A stretch of 20,120 nt of DNA from Pseudaeromonas paramecii (GCF_039540575.1 NZ_BAABFC010000015.1:1-20120), one strand, 5' to 3'. Numbered from the stretch's first letter, positions 1-7,188 are shown. The notes: a model not told the origin generated them from the sequence alone. Numbers and translations: made by a program.

Positions 1-98
1 TGGTTTGGTTGGCGCCTCCAATTCTCCGGGAATGCCCCGAGTGAACAACCTACAGAGAGATCACAGCTAGGCCGCTATGCAGTAGAATCGGCAATTAC

Positions 99-122
99 TG
101 CATATAAACCTTTTTATATGCA
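99..122. promoter_or_regulatory. Palindrome upstream of mqo (candidate operator)
   Basis: There is a perfect inverted repeat with 10-bp arms, TGCATATAAA (99-108) and TTTATATGCA (113-122), separated by CCTT. It lies about 100 bp upstream of the mqo start in an AT-rich island of an otherwise GC-rich window. The half-site TGCAT also occurs at 119-123 and 141-145, so three copies sit 20 and 22 bp apart, close to two helical turns. TGCAT resembles half of an ArgR-type box, but the other half-sites do not match well, so the binding protein is unknown. TATAAA at 103-108 could also serve as a -10 element, although I see no good -35. Confidence 0.4.
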
Positions 123-171
123 TAACTATTGTTTTCTGGCTGCATAAAAACAGGAGGAAAAGGTCACAAAA

Positions 172-216
172 ATGTATATAATTTGTGCCTTTTCTTGCTG
201 TCACTGGATGTGTTGA
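172..216 (+). CDS. Possible 14-codon leader ORF upstream of mqo
   Basis: A strong purine-rich Shine-Dalgarno-like tract, GGAGGAAAAGG (153-163), is followed 8 bases later by ATG at 172. This opens a 14-codon ORF, MYIICAFSCCHWMC, that stops at TGA 214-216. It is in the same frame as mqo and ends 3 bases before the mqo ATG (220), which itself has only a weak SD-like GGATG at 206-210. The peptide contains four cysteines. It could be a leader that couples translation into mqo, or the remnant of a longer mqo N-terminus cut by the TGA, since E. coli Mqo carries an N-terminal extension. It could also be chance: a TATAAT at 177-182 would, if used as a -10, start transcription inside this ORF. Confidence 0.3.
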   Translation: MYIICAFSCCHWMC

Positions 217-219
217 AAA

Positions 220-1710
220 ATGGCGTCACTGCAGGCGGATGTCACCCTGGTAGGGGGGGGCATCATGAGTGCCACCCTGGCGATGTTGCTCCATCGTCTC
301 GATCCCTCCTTGCATATTTGCATGATTGAACAGCTCGGTAGCGTGGCGCAGGAAAGCTCCGCGGCCCTGCACAATGCCGGCACCGGCCATGCCGGTTACT
401 GCGAGCTGAACTACACCCCCCAGGGCCCCGGTGGTCAGGTGGACATCCACCGCGCCATCGAGATCAACACCGCCTTCGATCTCTCCTTGCAGTTCTGGTC
501 CCATCTGGTGACGAGTGAACCCCAGATCGATCCTAGGGCCTTCATCAACCGGGTGCCGCACATGAGCGCCGTCTGGGGGGAGGCCAATGTGGCCTTCCTC
601 AAGGCCCGTTACGAGAAGATGCGGGCCCATCACCTGTTCGACACCATGCAGTGGAGTCAGGATCCGGCGCAGCTGGCCCAGTGGATGCCGCTGTTGATGG
701 CGGGCCGGGATCCGGCCATGCCCCTGGCCGCCACCCGGGTGGAGCAGGGCGCCGATGTAAACTTCGGCGCGCTGACCGGCATACTGGTGAACTACCTGCA
801 GGCCAGTGCACCCTTTACCCTGCTGACCCAGACACGGGTCACGGGCTTTAGCCGTGGCAGCGGTGCCGGGCGGCCCTGGCGGGTCAAGGCGGTGAATCGC
901 GCCACCGGCAAGGCCTGCCAGGTGGAGAGCCCCTTCGTCTTTCTGGGGGCCGGCGGCAATGCCCTGCGCCTGCTGCAAAAATCCGGCATTCCCGAGGCAG
1001 CGGGCTACGGCGGCTTCCCGGTCAGCGGCCAGTGGCTCATCTGCCAGAATCCAGACCTGGTGGCGCAGCACAATGCCAAGGTCTACAGCCTGGCGCCGGT
1101 GGGGGCGCCGCCCATGTCGGTGCCCCATCTGGACACCCGCATCATAGGCGGTGAGCCCTGCCTGCTGTTCGGCCCCTATGCCGGCTTTACCACCCGTTTT
1201 CTCAAGCAGGGCTCGCGGCTGGATCTCATCAAGTCGGTGCGGCCCCATAACCTCAAGAGCCTGCTGGGGGCGGGGAGCAGCAACCTGGATCTCACCCGCT
1301 ACCTGATGAAGGAGGCGGTGCAGAGCCACAGCCAGCGGATCGCCTCCCTGGCCAGCTTTCTGCCCCAGGTCAAGGCCGACGAGTGGCAGCTGGCCCATGC
1401 CGGCAAGCGGGTGCAGGTGATCAAGCGCGGCGCGGATCGCTGGGGCAAGCTGGAGTTTGGCACCGAACTGGTGGCCTCGGCCGACGGCTCCCTGGCTGCC
1501 CTGCTGGGGGCCTCGCCGGGCGCCTCGGTCAGCGTCAAGGCCATGCTGGATCTGCTGGCCCGCTGCTTCCCCCGCCAGCTGCAAGGCGTCCAGTGGCAAG
1601 AACGTCTCAAGCAGATGGTGCCCTCCTATGGCCAGGATCTGAGCCAGGATGCCGCCCTGGCTGCCAGGGTGCACGGCTATACCCGGGGTGTGCTGGGGCT
1701 GGAACCCTGA
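220..1710 (+). CDS. mqo: Malate:quinone oxidoreductase
   Basis: FAD-dependent peripheral membrane enzyme that oxidises malate to oxaloacetate and passes electrons to the quinone pool, bypassing NAD-linked malate dehydrogenase. The 496-aa product has the Mqo signatures in order: the FAD-binding loop VGGGIMSAT (residues 11-19), NAGTGHAGYCELNYTP (52-67), a VPHMSAVWGE block near 110, VGAPPMSVPHLDTR near 300, LFGPYAGF, and the C-terminal LLGASPGAS and MVPSYG blocks. E. coli Mqo is somewhat longer because of an N-terminal extension absent here. An in-frame TGA at 214-216 blocks any continuous upstream extension, so ATG 220 is the first usable start, but its SD is weak. The FAD loop is encoded across a run of eight G (253-260). 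The gene is monocistronic, with a terminator 23 bp after the stop. Confidence 0.96.
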   Translation: MASLQADVTLVGGGIMSATLAMLLHRLDPSLHICMIEQLGSVAQESSAALHNAGTGHAGYCELNYTPQGPGGQVDIHRAIEINTAFDLSLQFWSHLVTSEPQIDPRAFINRVPHMSAVWGEANVAFLKARYEKMRAHHLFDTMQWSQDPAQLAQWMPLLMAGRDPAMPLAATRVEQGADVNFGALTGILVNYLQASAPFTLLTQTRVTGFSRGSGAGRPWRVKAVNRATGKACQVESPFVFLGAGGNALRLLQKSGIPEAAGYGGFPVSGQWLICQNPDLVAQHNAKVYSLAPVGAPPMSVPHLDTRIIGGEPCLLFGPYAGFTTRFLKQGSRLDLIKSVRPHNLKSLLGAGSSNLDLTRYLMKEAVQSHSQRIASLASFLPQVKADEWQLAHAGKRVQVIKRGADRWGKLEFGTELVASADGSLAALLGASPGASVSVKAMLDLLARCFPRQLQGVQWQERLKQMVPSYGQDLSQDAALAARVHGYTRGVLGLEP

Positions 1711-1732
1711 GCACTCGCATTGCGTCTAACCG

Positions 1733-1755
1733 GCGGCCGCATCGGCCGCTTTTTT
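1733..1755 (+). terminator. Rho-independent terminator of mqo
   Basis: Perfect 7-bp GC stem GCGGCCG (1733-1739) / CGGCCGC (1743-1749) with a CAT loop, followed directly by TTTTTT (1750-1755). It lies 23 bp after the mqo stop and separates mqo from the marC-like operon. Confidence 0.92.
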
Positions 1756-1858
1756 GTCGGTCTCTCAATGAGTTGGCGCCATAGTGTGATCTGGCGCAAC
1801 TGTGATAAGGTGACGCTTCATCGGCCCTGGCCGACCCATTCACCGCGAGGAGTTGCCT

Positions 1859-2473
1859 GTGTCCCATCCTGAGATCCTGAGCACCCTGGTCCTGTTGTGG
1901 GCCGTCATCGACCCCATCGGCACCCTGCCGGTGTTCATCTCCTCCACCCGTGGGCGCTCCGACGCCGAGCGGCGCAAGATAGCCCGGGTGGCGGCGCTGA
2001 CCGCCGCCGGTATCCTGCTGTTTTTTATCGTGGCCGGCGAGGTGCTGCTGCGGGCCATGGGGGTGCCGCTGGTGGCGTTTCAGATAGCGGGCGGCCTCAT
2101 CCTGTTCCTGTTCGCCCTGACCATGATCTTCGGCGAGGGCAAGCCGGAGGGCGAGATGCGCATGGCCCGCTCGGTGAAGGAGACCGCCGTCTTCCCCCTG
2201 GCCACCCCCTCCATCGCCTCGCCGGGGGCCATGATGGCGGTGGTGCTGCTCACCGAGAACGCCAGCCACTCATTGGCTCACCAGGCCCTGACCGCCGTGT
2301 TGATGCTGCTGGTGATCTTTGCCACTTATCTGTTGATGCGTTTTGCCACCCCCATAGCCCGGCTCATCGGCGACATGGGGGCCAGCATCGTCAGCCGGGT
2401 GATGGGCATGCTGCTGGCGGCCATCGCCGCCACCAATGTGCTGGCGGGGCTTAAAAGTTACTTCATGGGGTAG
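1859..2473 (+). CDS. MarC-family integral membrane protein
   Basis: A 204-aa polytopic inner-membrane protein of the MarC/YhgN family (UPF0056), with about six hydrophobic segments. The family has no firmly established substrate; the old link to multiple antibiotic resistance was not upheld for E. coli MarC. Visible family features are DPIGTLPVFISST near residues 17-29, a glycine-rich GGLILFLFALTMIF segment, PLATPSIASPGAMM and the C-terminal RVMGMLLAAIAATN. I choose GTG at 1859 because GAGGAG (1847-1852) sits 6 bases upstream; an in-frame TTG at 1853 abuts the SD and is unlikely. It is the first gene of an operon, with the next ATG 3 bases after its stop. A second family member lies at 19285-19938. 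Confidence 0.9.
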   Translation: MSHPEILSTLVLLWAVIDPIGTLPVFISSTRGRSDAERRKIARVAALTAAGILLFFIVAGEVLLRAMGVPLVAFQIAGGLILFLFALTMIFGEGKPEGEMRMARSVKETAVFPLATPSIASPGAMMAVVLLTENASHSLAHQALTAVLMLLVIFATYLLMRFATPIARLIGDMGASIVSRVMGMLLAAIAATNVLAGLKSYFMG

Positions 2474-2476
2474 GCA

Positions 2477-3091
2477 ATGAATTCAATCATTGTGGGGCAG
2501 CAGCGCCTGCCATTGGGCAAGCTGGTGTGTGTCGGGCGCAACTTCGTCGCCCATATTGCCGAGTTGGGCAACGAGGTGCCGGAGCAGATGGTGCTGTTCT
2601 GCAAGCCCGGCTCGGCGCTCACCGAGCGGCTGGCGGCCAGCCATGGCGGCGAGGCCCTGCATTACGAGGCGGAGCTGTGCTTTGCCTATCAGGGCGGCAC
2701 GCTGGCCGCCGTGGCCCTGGGGCTGGATCTCACCAAGCGCCAGCTGCAGTCCTACCTCAAGGCCAAGGGGCTGCCCTGGGAGCGGGCCAAGGCCTTCGAC
2801 GGCTCGGCCCTGCTGTCCCCCTTTGTGGCATACGATGCCCATCAGGAGCTGGAGTACGAGCTGTGCCTTGACGGTGCGCGGTTGCAGTACGGCCGAGAGT
2901 CCCTGATGATCCACTCGCCGGCGGCCATCCTGGCCGAGACCCAGGGCTTCATGGCGTTGCAGGATGGCGATGTGTTGATGACCGGCACCCCCTCCGGCGT
3001 GGGGTTGGTGCCGCCCGGCGGCGTCTTCACCGGCCGGATCTGGCAGGGCGAGCAGACCCTGCTGACGGTGCGCTGGGAGGCGGCATGCTAA
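2477..3091 (+). CDS. Fumarylacetoacetate hydrolase family protein (FAHD1/YcgM-like)
   Basis: A 204-aa enzyme of the FAH fold. Small members such as FAHD1 and E. coli YcgM act on acylpyruvates or oxaloacetate; the actual substrate here is unknown. The fold is shown by CVGRNFVAHIAELGN near the N-terminus, the metal-binding HYEAE motif (H62, E64, E66), D84 in GLDLT, K105 and D108 in the AKAFDGSALLSP block, and TGTPSGVG at 169-176. The length is normal for the short subfamily. It begins 3 bases after the MarC-like stop, with GGGGTAGG in the end of that gene as its SD, and overlaps the downstream HAD gene by 7 bases, so the three genes look cotranscribed and coupled. An oxaloacetate decarboxylase role near mqo is attractive but is inference only. 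Confidence 0.9.
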   Translation: MNSIIVGQQRLPLGKLVCVGRNFVAHIAELGNEVPEQMVLFCKPGSALTERLAASHGGEALHYEAELCFAYQGGTLAAVALGLDLTKRQLQSYLKAKGLPWERAKAFDGSALLSPFVAYDAHQELEYELCLDGARLQYGRESLMIHSPAAILAETQGFMALQDGDVLMTGTPSGVGLVPPGGVFTGRIWQGEQTLLTVRWEAAC

Positions 3092-3747
3092 AGGGCATAC
3101 TGTGGGACAACGATGGGGTGCTGGTGAACACCGAGCATCTATTTTACGAGGCCAACTGTCGGCTGCTGGGGGAGTACGGTGTGGGCCTGAGCCCCCAGGA
3201 GTATTTCGACTGGTTTTTGCAGGATGACCGCGGGCCCTGGCATCGGCTGGCAGGCTTCGGGGTGGGGGAGGCGCAGATCCCGACCCTGCGGGCCCGGCGC
3301 AATCGGCTATATGCCCAACTGCTGGATGAGCAGGCCGACAGCCTGGCCATTCCCGGCATGCAGGAGCTGCTGGCGCGGCTGCAGGGTAGGGTGAGCATGG
3401 GGGTGGTGACCAGCGCCTACCGCACCCACTTCGATCAGGTGCATGCCCGACTGGATTACAGGGATCGGCTGGGCTTTGTGTTCAGCGCCGAGGATTGCCA
3501 GCGCAGCAAGCCGGATCCCGAACTCTATCTTAAGGGGCTGGCCCGGCTGGGGTTGTCCGCCGATGAATGCGTGGCGGTGGAGGACTCCCCCCGGGGTCTG
3601 GCGGCGGCGCGGGCGGCGGGCCTGCGTTGCATCCTGGTGCGCCACCCCCTCACCGCCGGCGGCGATTTTCGTCACGCCTATGCGGTGGTGGACTCGGTGG
3701 CGGAGCTGGAAGCCCTGCTGGATGAGCTCATTGGGGACAGGGCCTGA
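3085..3747 (+). CDS. HAD-superfamily hydrolase (beta-phosphoglucomutase/phosphatase-like)
   Basis: A 220-aa subfamily I HAD phosphohydrolase with a helical cap. All four HAD motifs are visible: motif I DNDGVL (nucleophile D8 and D10), motif II VVTSA (T109/S110), motif III lysine K142 in SKPDPELY, and motif IV VEDSPRGL with E166/D167. The cap occupies roughly residues 16-85. This pattern fits beta-phosphoglucomutase, phosphoglycolate-phosphatase or sugar-phosphatase relatives, and the sequence does not decide among them. ATG 3085 overlaps the end of the FAH gene by 7 bases and has GGGAGG (3075-3080) as its SD. The stop codon lies inside a hairpin (3741-3761). It is the last gene of the MarC-FAH-HAD operon. 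Confidence 0.88.
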   Translation: MLKGILWDNDGVLVNTEHLFYEANCRLLGEYGVGLSPQEYFDWFLQDDRGPWHRLAGFGVGEAQIPTLRARRNRLYAQLLDEQADSLAIPGMQELLARLQGRVSMGVVTSAYRTHFDQVHARLDYRDRLGFVFSAEDCQRSKPDPELYLKGLARLGLSADECVAVEDSPRGLAAARAAGLRCILVRHPLTAGGDFRHAYAVVDSVAELEALLDELIGDRA

Positions 3748-3761
3748 GCATGACTCAGGCC
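3741..3761 (+). terminator. Hairpin at the HAD gene stop (candidate terminator)
   Basis: Perfect 8-bp stem GGCCTGAG (3741-3748) / CTCAGGCC (3754-3761) with loop CATGA. The HAD stop codon TGA is in the left arm. No proper T-tract follows (GGTTGCGTT), so it may be a weak terminator or a 3'-end stabiliser between this gene and the convergent yegD. Confidence 0.5.
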
Positions 3762-3785
3762 GGTTGCGTTATCAGCTATCGGCGG

Positions 3786-3800
3786 GGCTAACGGTTAGCC
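3786..3800. other. Short palindrome at the yegD stop
   Basis: GGCTAAC (3786-3792), one base, then GTTAGCC (3794-3800): a near-perfect 15-base palindrome that includes the yegD stop codon, in the gap between convergent genes. It could add to transcript-end structure for both directions, but there is no T-tract. Confidence 0.3.
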
Positions 3801-5156
3801 GTAGCAGCGCTCGGCCCAGCGGGCCAGGCCGGCGATGACGCTGCCGAAGTGATCCCCTTCCACCAGCGGCAGATCCGGGTAGCGCTGCTGCAGCCAGGCG
3901 CGGATCACCGGCGAATGGGCACTGCCGCCGGTGACAAACAGGGCATCGGGTCGGCATCCGGCCTGCTTCATGGCCTCGTCTGCCAGCAGGCCAATCTTCT
4001 CCAAGAGCGGCTGGCTTACCTGGGCCAGCTGGTGGCGACTGAACTCCACCGCCAATGGCGGTCGCTCCAAGGCGATGAGCTGCTGCACCTGCTCCGCCTG
4101 GGCCAGTCCTATCTTGGCCTGCTCGCTCTGCCACACCAGCTGGTGGCTGAGCTTCTCCTCCCGCACCCGGATAAGGCGATCCAGCAAGGCCGGCTCCCTG
4201 GCCTCCCGCCGCAGCTGTTGCAGCAGACGGCCGGTCTCCGGCGCGTGAAAGCGCCCCAGTGCCTGGACGTCGTTGATGGACATGGCATCCCAGTAGAGGG
4301 GGGCCGGCATGGGCAGACCCCGCTGGTTCTGGGAGGCCATGCCGCACAGTCCCATCAAGCCATTCACCGCCAGGCGGATGTCGAAGTCGTTACCGCCGAT
4401 CCGCTCGCCGGTGTGGCCCAGCAGATCCGCGCTGCGGTCGGTGAGTCCTGCCCGATCCGGCCCCATGCGCAGCAAGGAGCAGTCGGTGGTCCCGCCGCCG
4501 ATATCCAGCACCAGTACCCGCTGCTCTGAACTGAGGCTCGCCTCGTACTCCAGCCCCGCCGCCACCGGCTCAAACTGAAAGCTCACCTCGGCAAAGCCGG
4601 CCAGTCGGGCCGCCCGCTGCAGGATCTCCCGGGCCTGGCGGTTGCTCTCCTCACCTCCCAACCCCTGAAAGTTCACCGGCTGGCCGATGACCGCCTGACG
4701 GATCTCGGCGCCCAGGGCCGTCTCGGCCCGAGTCTTGATGGTGGCCATCATGGCACTGACCAGATCGCAGAACAGATCCAGCTGACTGGCGGAGAGGCCG
4801 GTGGCACCGAGGAAGGACTTGGGCGACTTGAGGTAGTAGCCCTCTTCGGGGGCTTCGAGATAACGGGCGGTGGCGGCCCGGCCCACCAGCAGCTCGTACT
4901 CCAGCCCCTCGTCATCCAGCTGAGGACGCAGTCGGCGACCCTTGGCGATGGCCAGCTGCCGGGCCTGGGCAAAGGTGGCCTGCTGGCTGGCCGGCAACAG
5001 GCCGTGCAGCAGATCGGCGATGGCCTCGCGATGGGGGGCAAACAGGGTGGAGGGCAGGTAGCTGTCGCCGCCTTCCAGCGGCAAGCGCCGCACCCTACCC
5101 TGATCCATCAGGGCCACGGCACAGTTGGAGGTACCGTAGTCAAAACCGATATGCAT
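3795..5156 (-). CDS. yegD: Hsp70-like chaperone YegD
   Basis: A 453-aa actin/Hsp70-fold ATPase of the YegD family, close in length to E. coli YegD. The nucleotide-binding motifs are clear: phosphate-1 FDYGTSN (residues 5-11), phosphate-2 DIGGGTTD (218-225), FEPVAAGLEYE near 195-205, and the adenosine motif TGGSAHSPVI near the C-terminus, ending in FGSVIAGLARWAE. It lacks the peptide-binding beta-sandwich and lid of DnaK, as this family does, and its client or function is not established. I start at ATG 5154-5156 because GGAGG lies 5 bases upstream; a TTG 18 bases further upstream would put that SD inside the coding region. It is transcribed alone, converging on the HAD gene. Confidence 0.93.
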   Translation of the reverse strand: MHIGFDYGTSNCAVALMDQGRVRRLPLEGGDSYLPSTLFAPHREAIADLLHGLLPASQQATFAQARQLAIAKGRRLRPQLDDEGLEYELLVGRAATARYLEAPEEGYYLKSPKSFLGATGLSASQLDLFCDLVSAMMATIKTRAETALGAEIRQAVIGQPVNFQGLGGEESNRQAREILQRAARLAGFAEVSFQFEPVAAGLEYEASLSSEQRVLVLDIGGGTTDCSLLRMGPDRAGLTDRSADLLGHTGERIGGNDFDIRLAVNGLMGLCGMASQNQRGLPMPAPLYWDAMSINDVQALGRFHAPETGRLLQQLRREAREPALLDRLIRVREEKLSHQLVWQSEQAKIGLAQAEQVQQLIALERPPLAVEFSRHQLAQVSQPLLEKIGLLADEAMKQAGCRPDALFVTGGSAHSPVIRAWLQQRYPDLPLVEGDHFGSVIAGLARWAERCYG

Positions 5157-5281
5157 GAAGGCCTCCGGGCACAAATGAGGGCCGGGCAGGCTACCTCACT
5201 TTGGCCGCGACTGCCAGCGCTGTTCGCCCCGTCTCTGGCGGGCCGCCTGGGCGTCGGAGGCCGAGCGGCACACCATTACGC

Positions 5282-5764
5282 CTATCCCTTACAGCCGGGG
5301 CTGCCCTGTGTGCAGATCGGCGGAGTAGTCGGCTTGGGCGTCACTCGCTGTTGACTGCCTTGTTGCTGGCCGCCTTGCGGGCGCTGGGGTTGCTGGTTTT
5401 GCTGATGCTGGTTGCCCTGTGGACGCTGCGGCTGCTGGTTTTGCTGGTGCTGGTTGCCCTGTGGACGCTGCGGCTGCGGGTTTTGCTGATGCTGGTTGCC
5501 CTGTGGACGCTGCGGCTGCGGGTTTTGCTGGTGCTGGTTGCCCTGCGGACGCTGCGGCTGCTGGTTTTGCTGGTGCTGGTTGCCCTGAGGGCGTTGCGGC
5601 TGCTGGTGCTGCTGATGTTGCTGGGGGTGGCGGTGGTCTGGCTGGTTGTTGCCATCCTGGCCATAGCGCGGCCGATGGCCATCATCATGATAGTAATAGG
5701 GCGCACAGCCGCTACACAGCAGGGCCACCAGCAGGCTGGTGGTAGACAATGAGTGCCTGTTCAT
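5282..5764 (-). CDS. Predicted repeat-rich lipoprotein (Q/P/H-rich)
   Basis: I do not recognise this 160-aa protein as a named family. Its N-terminus looks like a lipoprotein signal: basic start, hydrophobic SLLVALL, then CSGC with the candidate lipidated Cys at residue 20. The -3 residue is Cys rather than the usual Leu, so the lipobox is imperfect. Ala at +2 would favour the outer membrane. Next comes a Tyr/His/Asp patch (YYYHDDGHRPRYG, 23-35). Residues 54-130 are five full and one partial 14-residue repeat on the pattern [QP]QPQRPQGNQHQQN, low in complexity and probably disordered. The tail is TPKPTTPP followed by C151 and C158. The gene begins just downstream of the terminator of the antiporter gene. 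A wall-associated or spacer role is conceivable but unsupported. Confidence 0.65.
   Translation of the reverse strand: MNRHSLSTTSLLVALLCSGCAPYYYHDDGHRPRYGQDGNNQPDHRHPQQHQQHQQPQRPQGNQHQQNQQPQRPQGNQHQQNPQPQRPQGNQHQQNPQPQRPQGNQHQQNQQPQRPQGNQHQQNQQPQRPQGGQQQGSQQRVTPKPTTPPICTQGSPGCKG
5372..5605 (-). repeat. 42-bp tandem repeat inside the lipoprotein gene
   Basis: The unit recurs every 42 bp: on the + strand GTTGCCCTG begins at 5411, 5453, 5495, 5537 and 5579. It encodes 14 residues and so keeps the reading frame whatever the copy number. Copies differ mainly in the first residue (Q or P) and in synonymous changes. Confidence 0.93.
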
Positions 5765-5787
5765 GGGTGGGCTTCTCGCAGGTTAGG

Positions 5788-5819
5788 GAAAACTTGTGGC
5801 AGGGTGAGCCTGCCACAAG
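5788..5819 (-). terminator. Rho-independent terminator of the antiporter gene
   Basis: Perfect 11-bp stem CTTGTGGCAGG (5793-5803) / CCTGCCACAAG (5809-5819) with a 5-base loop. Read on the minus strand it is followed by TTTTCCC. It begins 46 bp after the stop codon of the gene at 5866-7188. Confidence 0.85.
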
Positions 5820-5865
5820 CTGACCGGAATGGCACAGGCCATCCTCGGTTTGGCGTTCCCGCTGC

Positions 5866-7188
5866 TTAGAGCACCATGCTGGCGATCCAGCCGAAGGCCA
5901 GCAGCGGGATGTTGTAGTGGATGAAGGTGGGCACGACTGTATCCCAGATATGGTCATGTTGGCCATCGGCATTCAGGCCGGCGGTGGGGCCCAGGGTAGA
6001 GTCGGAGGCCGGTGAGCCGGCATCCCCCAGGGCACCGGCGGTGCCGATGAGCGCTATGGTGGCCAGGGGCGAGAAGCCCAGCTGCAGGCACAGGGGCACG
6101 TAGATGGTGGCGATGATGGGCACGGTGGAGAAGGAGGAGCCGATGCCCATGGTGATGAGCAGGCCCACCAGCAGCATGACGAACGCCGCCAGCCCCTTAT
6201 GGCCATCAAGGGAGCCGGCCACCGCCTGCACCAGGCTCTCCACCCCGTGGGTGGCGTTCATCACCGCGGAGAAGCCGGCGGCGGCTACCATGATGAAGCC
6301 GATGAGGGACATCATCTTGACCCCTTGGGTGAAGGTGTCCTGGCTCTGCTTGAAGGGCACCACGCCCCCCAGGGTGAAGATGATGAAGCCGACCATGGCG
6401 CCGAGGATGATGGAGTCGGTATACAGCTGCAGACCCAGGGCGGTGAAGATGGCCAGCAGGGCCACCAGTACATGGCCGCGCTTGACATGCAGCTTCTCCG
6501 GCTCGGCGGCCAGGATGCGGGCCAGATCGTACTCCCGCGGCTTGCGGTAGCTGATGAAGATGGCGCACAGCAGACCCAGTACCATGCCCCCTACCGGGAT
6601 GGCCATGGCCAGCGGCAGTTGGGCTCCCTGCACCTGCACCCCGTTGCTGGCCAGGTTGGCGGCCAGAATGGTGTTCAGGAAGATGCCGCCAAAGCCTACC
6701 GGCAAAATCATGTAGGTGGCGGTGAGGCCGAAGGTCAGCACGCAGGCTACCAGCCGGCGATCCAGCTTCATCTGCGCCATCACGTGCAGCAGGGGCGGGA
6801 TCAGGATGGGGATGAAGGCGATGTGTACCGGGATCAAGTTCTGGGAGGAGATGCTCACCCCCAGGATGGCCATCAGCAGCAGGCTCTTGACCCACAGCAG
6901 GCGGCCGGCGGTGGCGTCACCACCCAGCTGGCGGATCACGCTGTGAGCCAGCAGATCCGTGATGCCGGAGCGGGAGATGGCCACGGCGAAGGCCCCCAGC
7001 ATGGCGTAGGAGAGGGCGATGGTGGCACCGCCACCCAGCCCCTCGGTGAAGGCGTTCAGGGTATCGGTGACCGACAGGCCGCCCACCAGACCGCCGACCA
7101 GGGCGCTGAGGGTCAGGGAGATCACCACGTTGATGCGTAGCAGGCTCAGCAGCAACATCAGGCAGACAGCGATGACAACGGGATTCAT
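5866..7188 (-). CDS. Na+/H+ antiporter family (NhaC-like) membrane transporter
   Basis: A 440-aa polytopic inner-membrane carrier with about eleven hydrophobic segments. It matches the Na+/H+ antiporter family that starts with a conserved N-terminal domain (MNPVVIAVCLMLLLSLLRIN) and continues with an NhaC-type core. Supporting blocks are GGGATIALSYAMLGAFAVAISRSG near 52-75, SSQNLIPVHIAFIPILIPPLL, GFGGIFLNTIL, and the C-terminal GSSFSTVPIIATIYVPL and TAGALGDAGSPASDSTLGPTAGLN. Relatives are usually labelled antiporters, but some, such as Bacillus YuiF, have been proposed as amino-acid carriers, so the substrate is open. ATG 7186-7188 has GGAAGAA upstream as its SD. Terminators lie both upstream (rnt) and downstream, so it appears monocistronic. 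Confidence 0.85.
   Translation of the reverse strand: MNPVVIAVCLMLLLSLLRINVVISLTLSALVGGLVGGLSVTDTLNAFTEGLGGGATIALSYAMLGAFAVAISRSGITDLLAHSVIRQLGGDATAGRLLWVKSLLLMAILGVSISSQNLIPVHIAFIPILIPPLLHVMAQMKLDRRLVACVLTFGLTATYMILPVGFGGIFLNTILAANLASNGVQVQGAQLPLAMAIPVGGMVLGLLCAIFISYRKPREYDLARILAAEPEKLHVKRGHVLVALLAIFTALGLQLYTDSIILGAMVGFIIFTLGGVVPFKQSQDTFTQGVKMMSLIGFIMVAAAGFSAVMNATHGVESLVQAVAGSLDGHKGLAAFVMLLVGLLITMGIGSSFSTVPIIATIYVPLCLQLGFSPLATIALIGTAGALGDAGSPASDSTLGPTAGLNADGQHDHIWDTVVPTFIHYNIPLLAFGWIASMVL

Noticed and set aside
129..329. 66-codon ORF overlapping the mqo start
   Set aside because: It runs out of frame into mqo and lacks an SD at its own start; the better supported small ORF is the one at 172-216.
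226..1674. 482-codon open frame antisense to mqo
   Set aside because: Low-complexity Gly/Gln/His-rich translation typical of the mirror of a GC-rich gene; mqo on the other strand is certain.
5372..5605. CRISPR array
   Set aside because: The 42-bp units are contiguous coding repeats without unique spacers; the 156-bp rnfC repeats fail for the same reason.
5201..5752. 183-codon plus-strand frame rich in Leu (LLVLLMLVALWTLR repeats), looking like a membrane protein
   Set aside because: It is the antisense of the 42-bp repeat region; the minus-strand reading has a signal peptide and a sensible start, and the hydrophobicity follows from the Gln codons read backwards.
6199..7140. Long plus-strand frame antisense to the antiporter gene, with similar ones over uraA (8418-9251) and rnfD (13972-14892)
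   Set aside because: All have the Gln/Gly/Asp/His composition of reversed membrane-protein codons and no family features.
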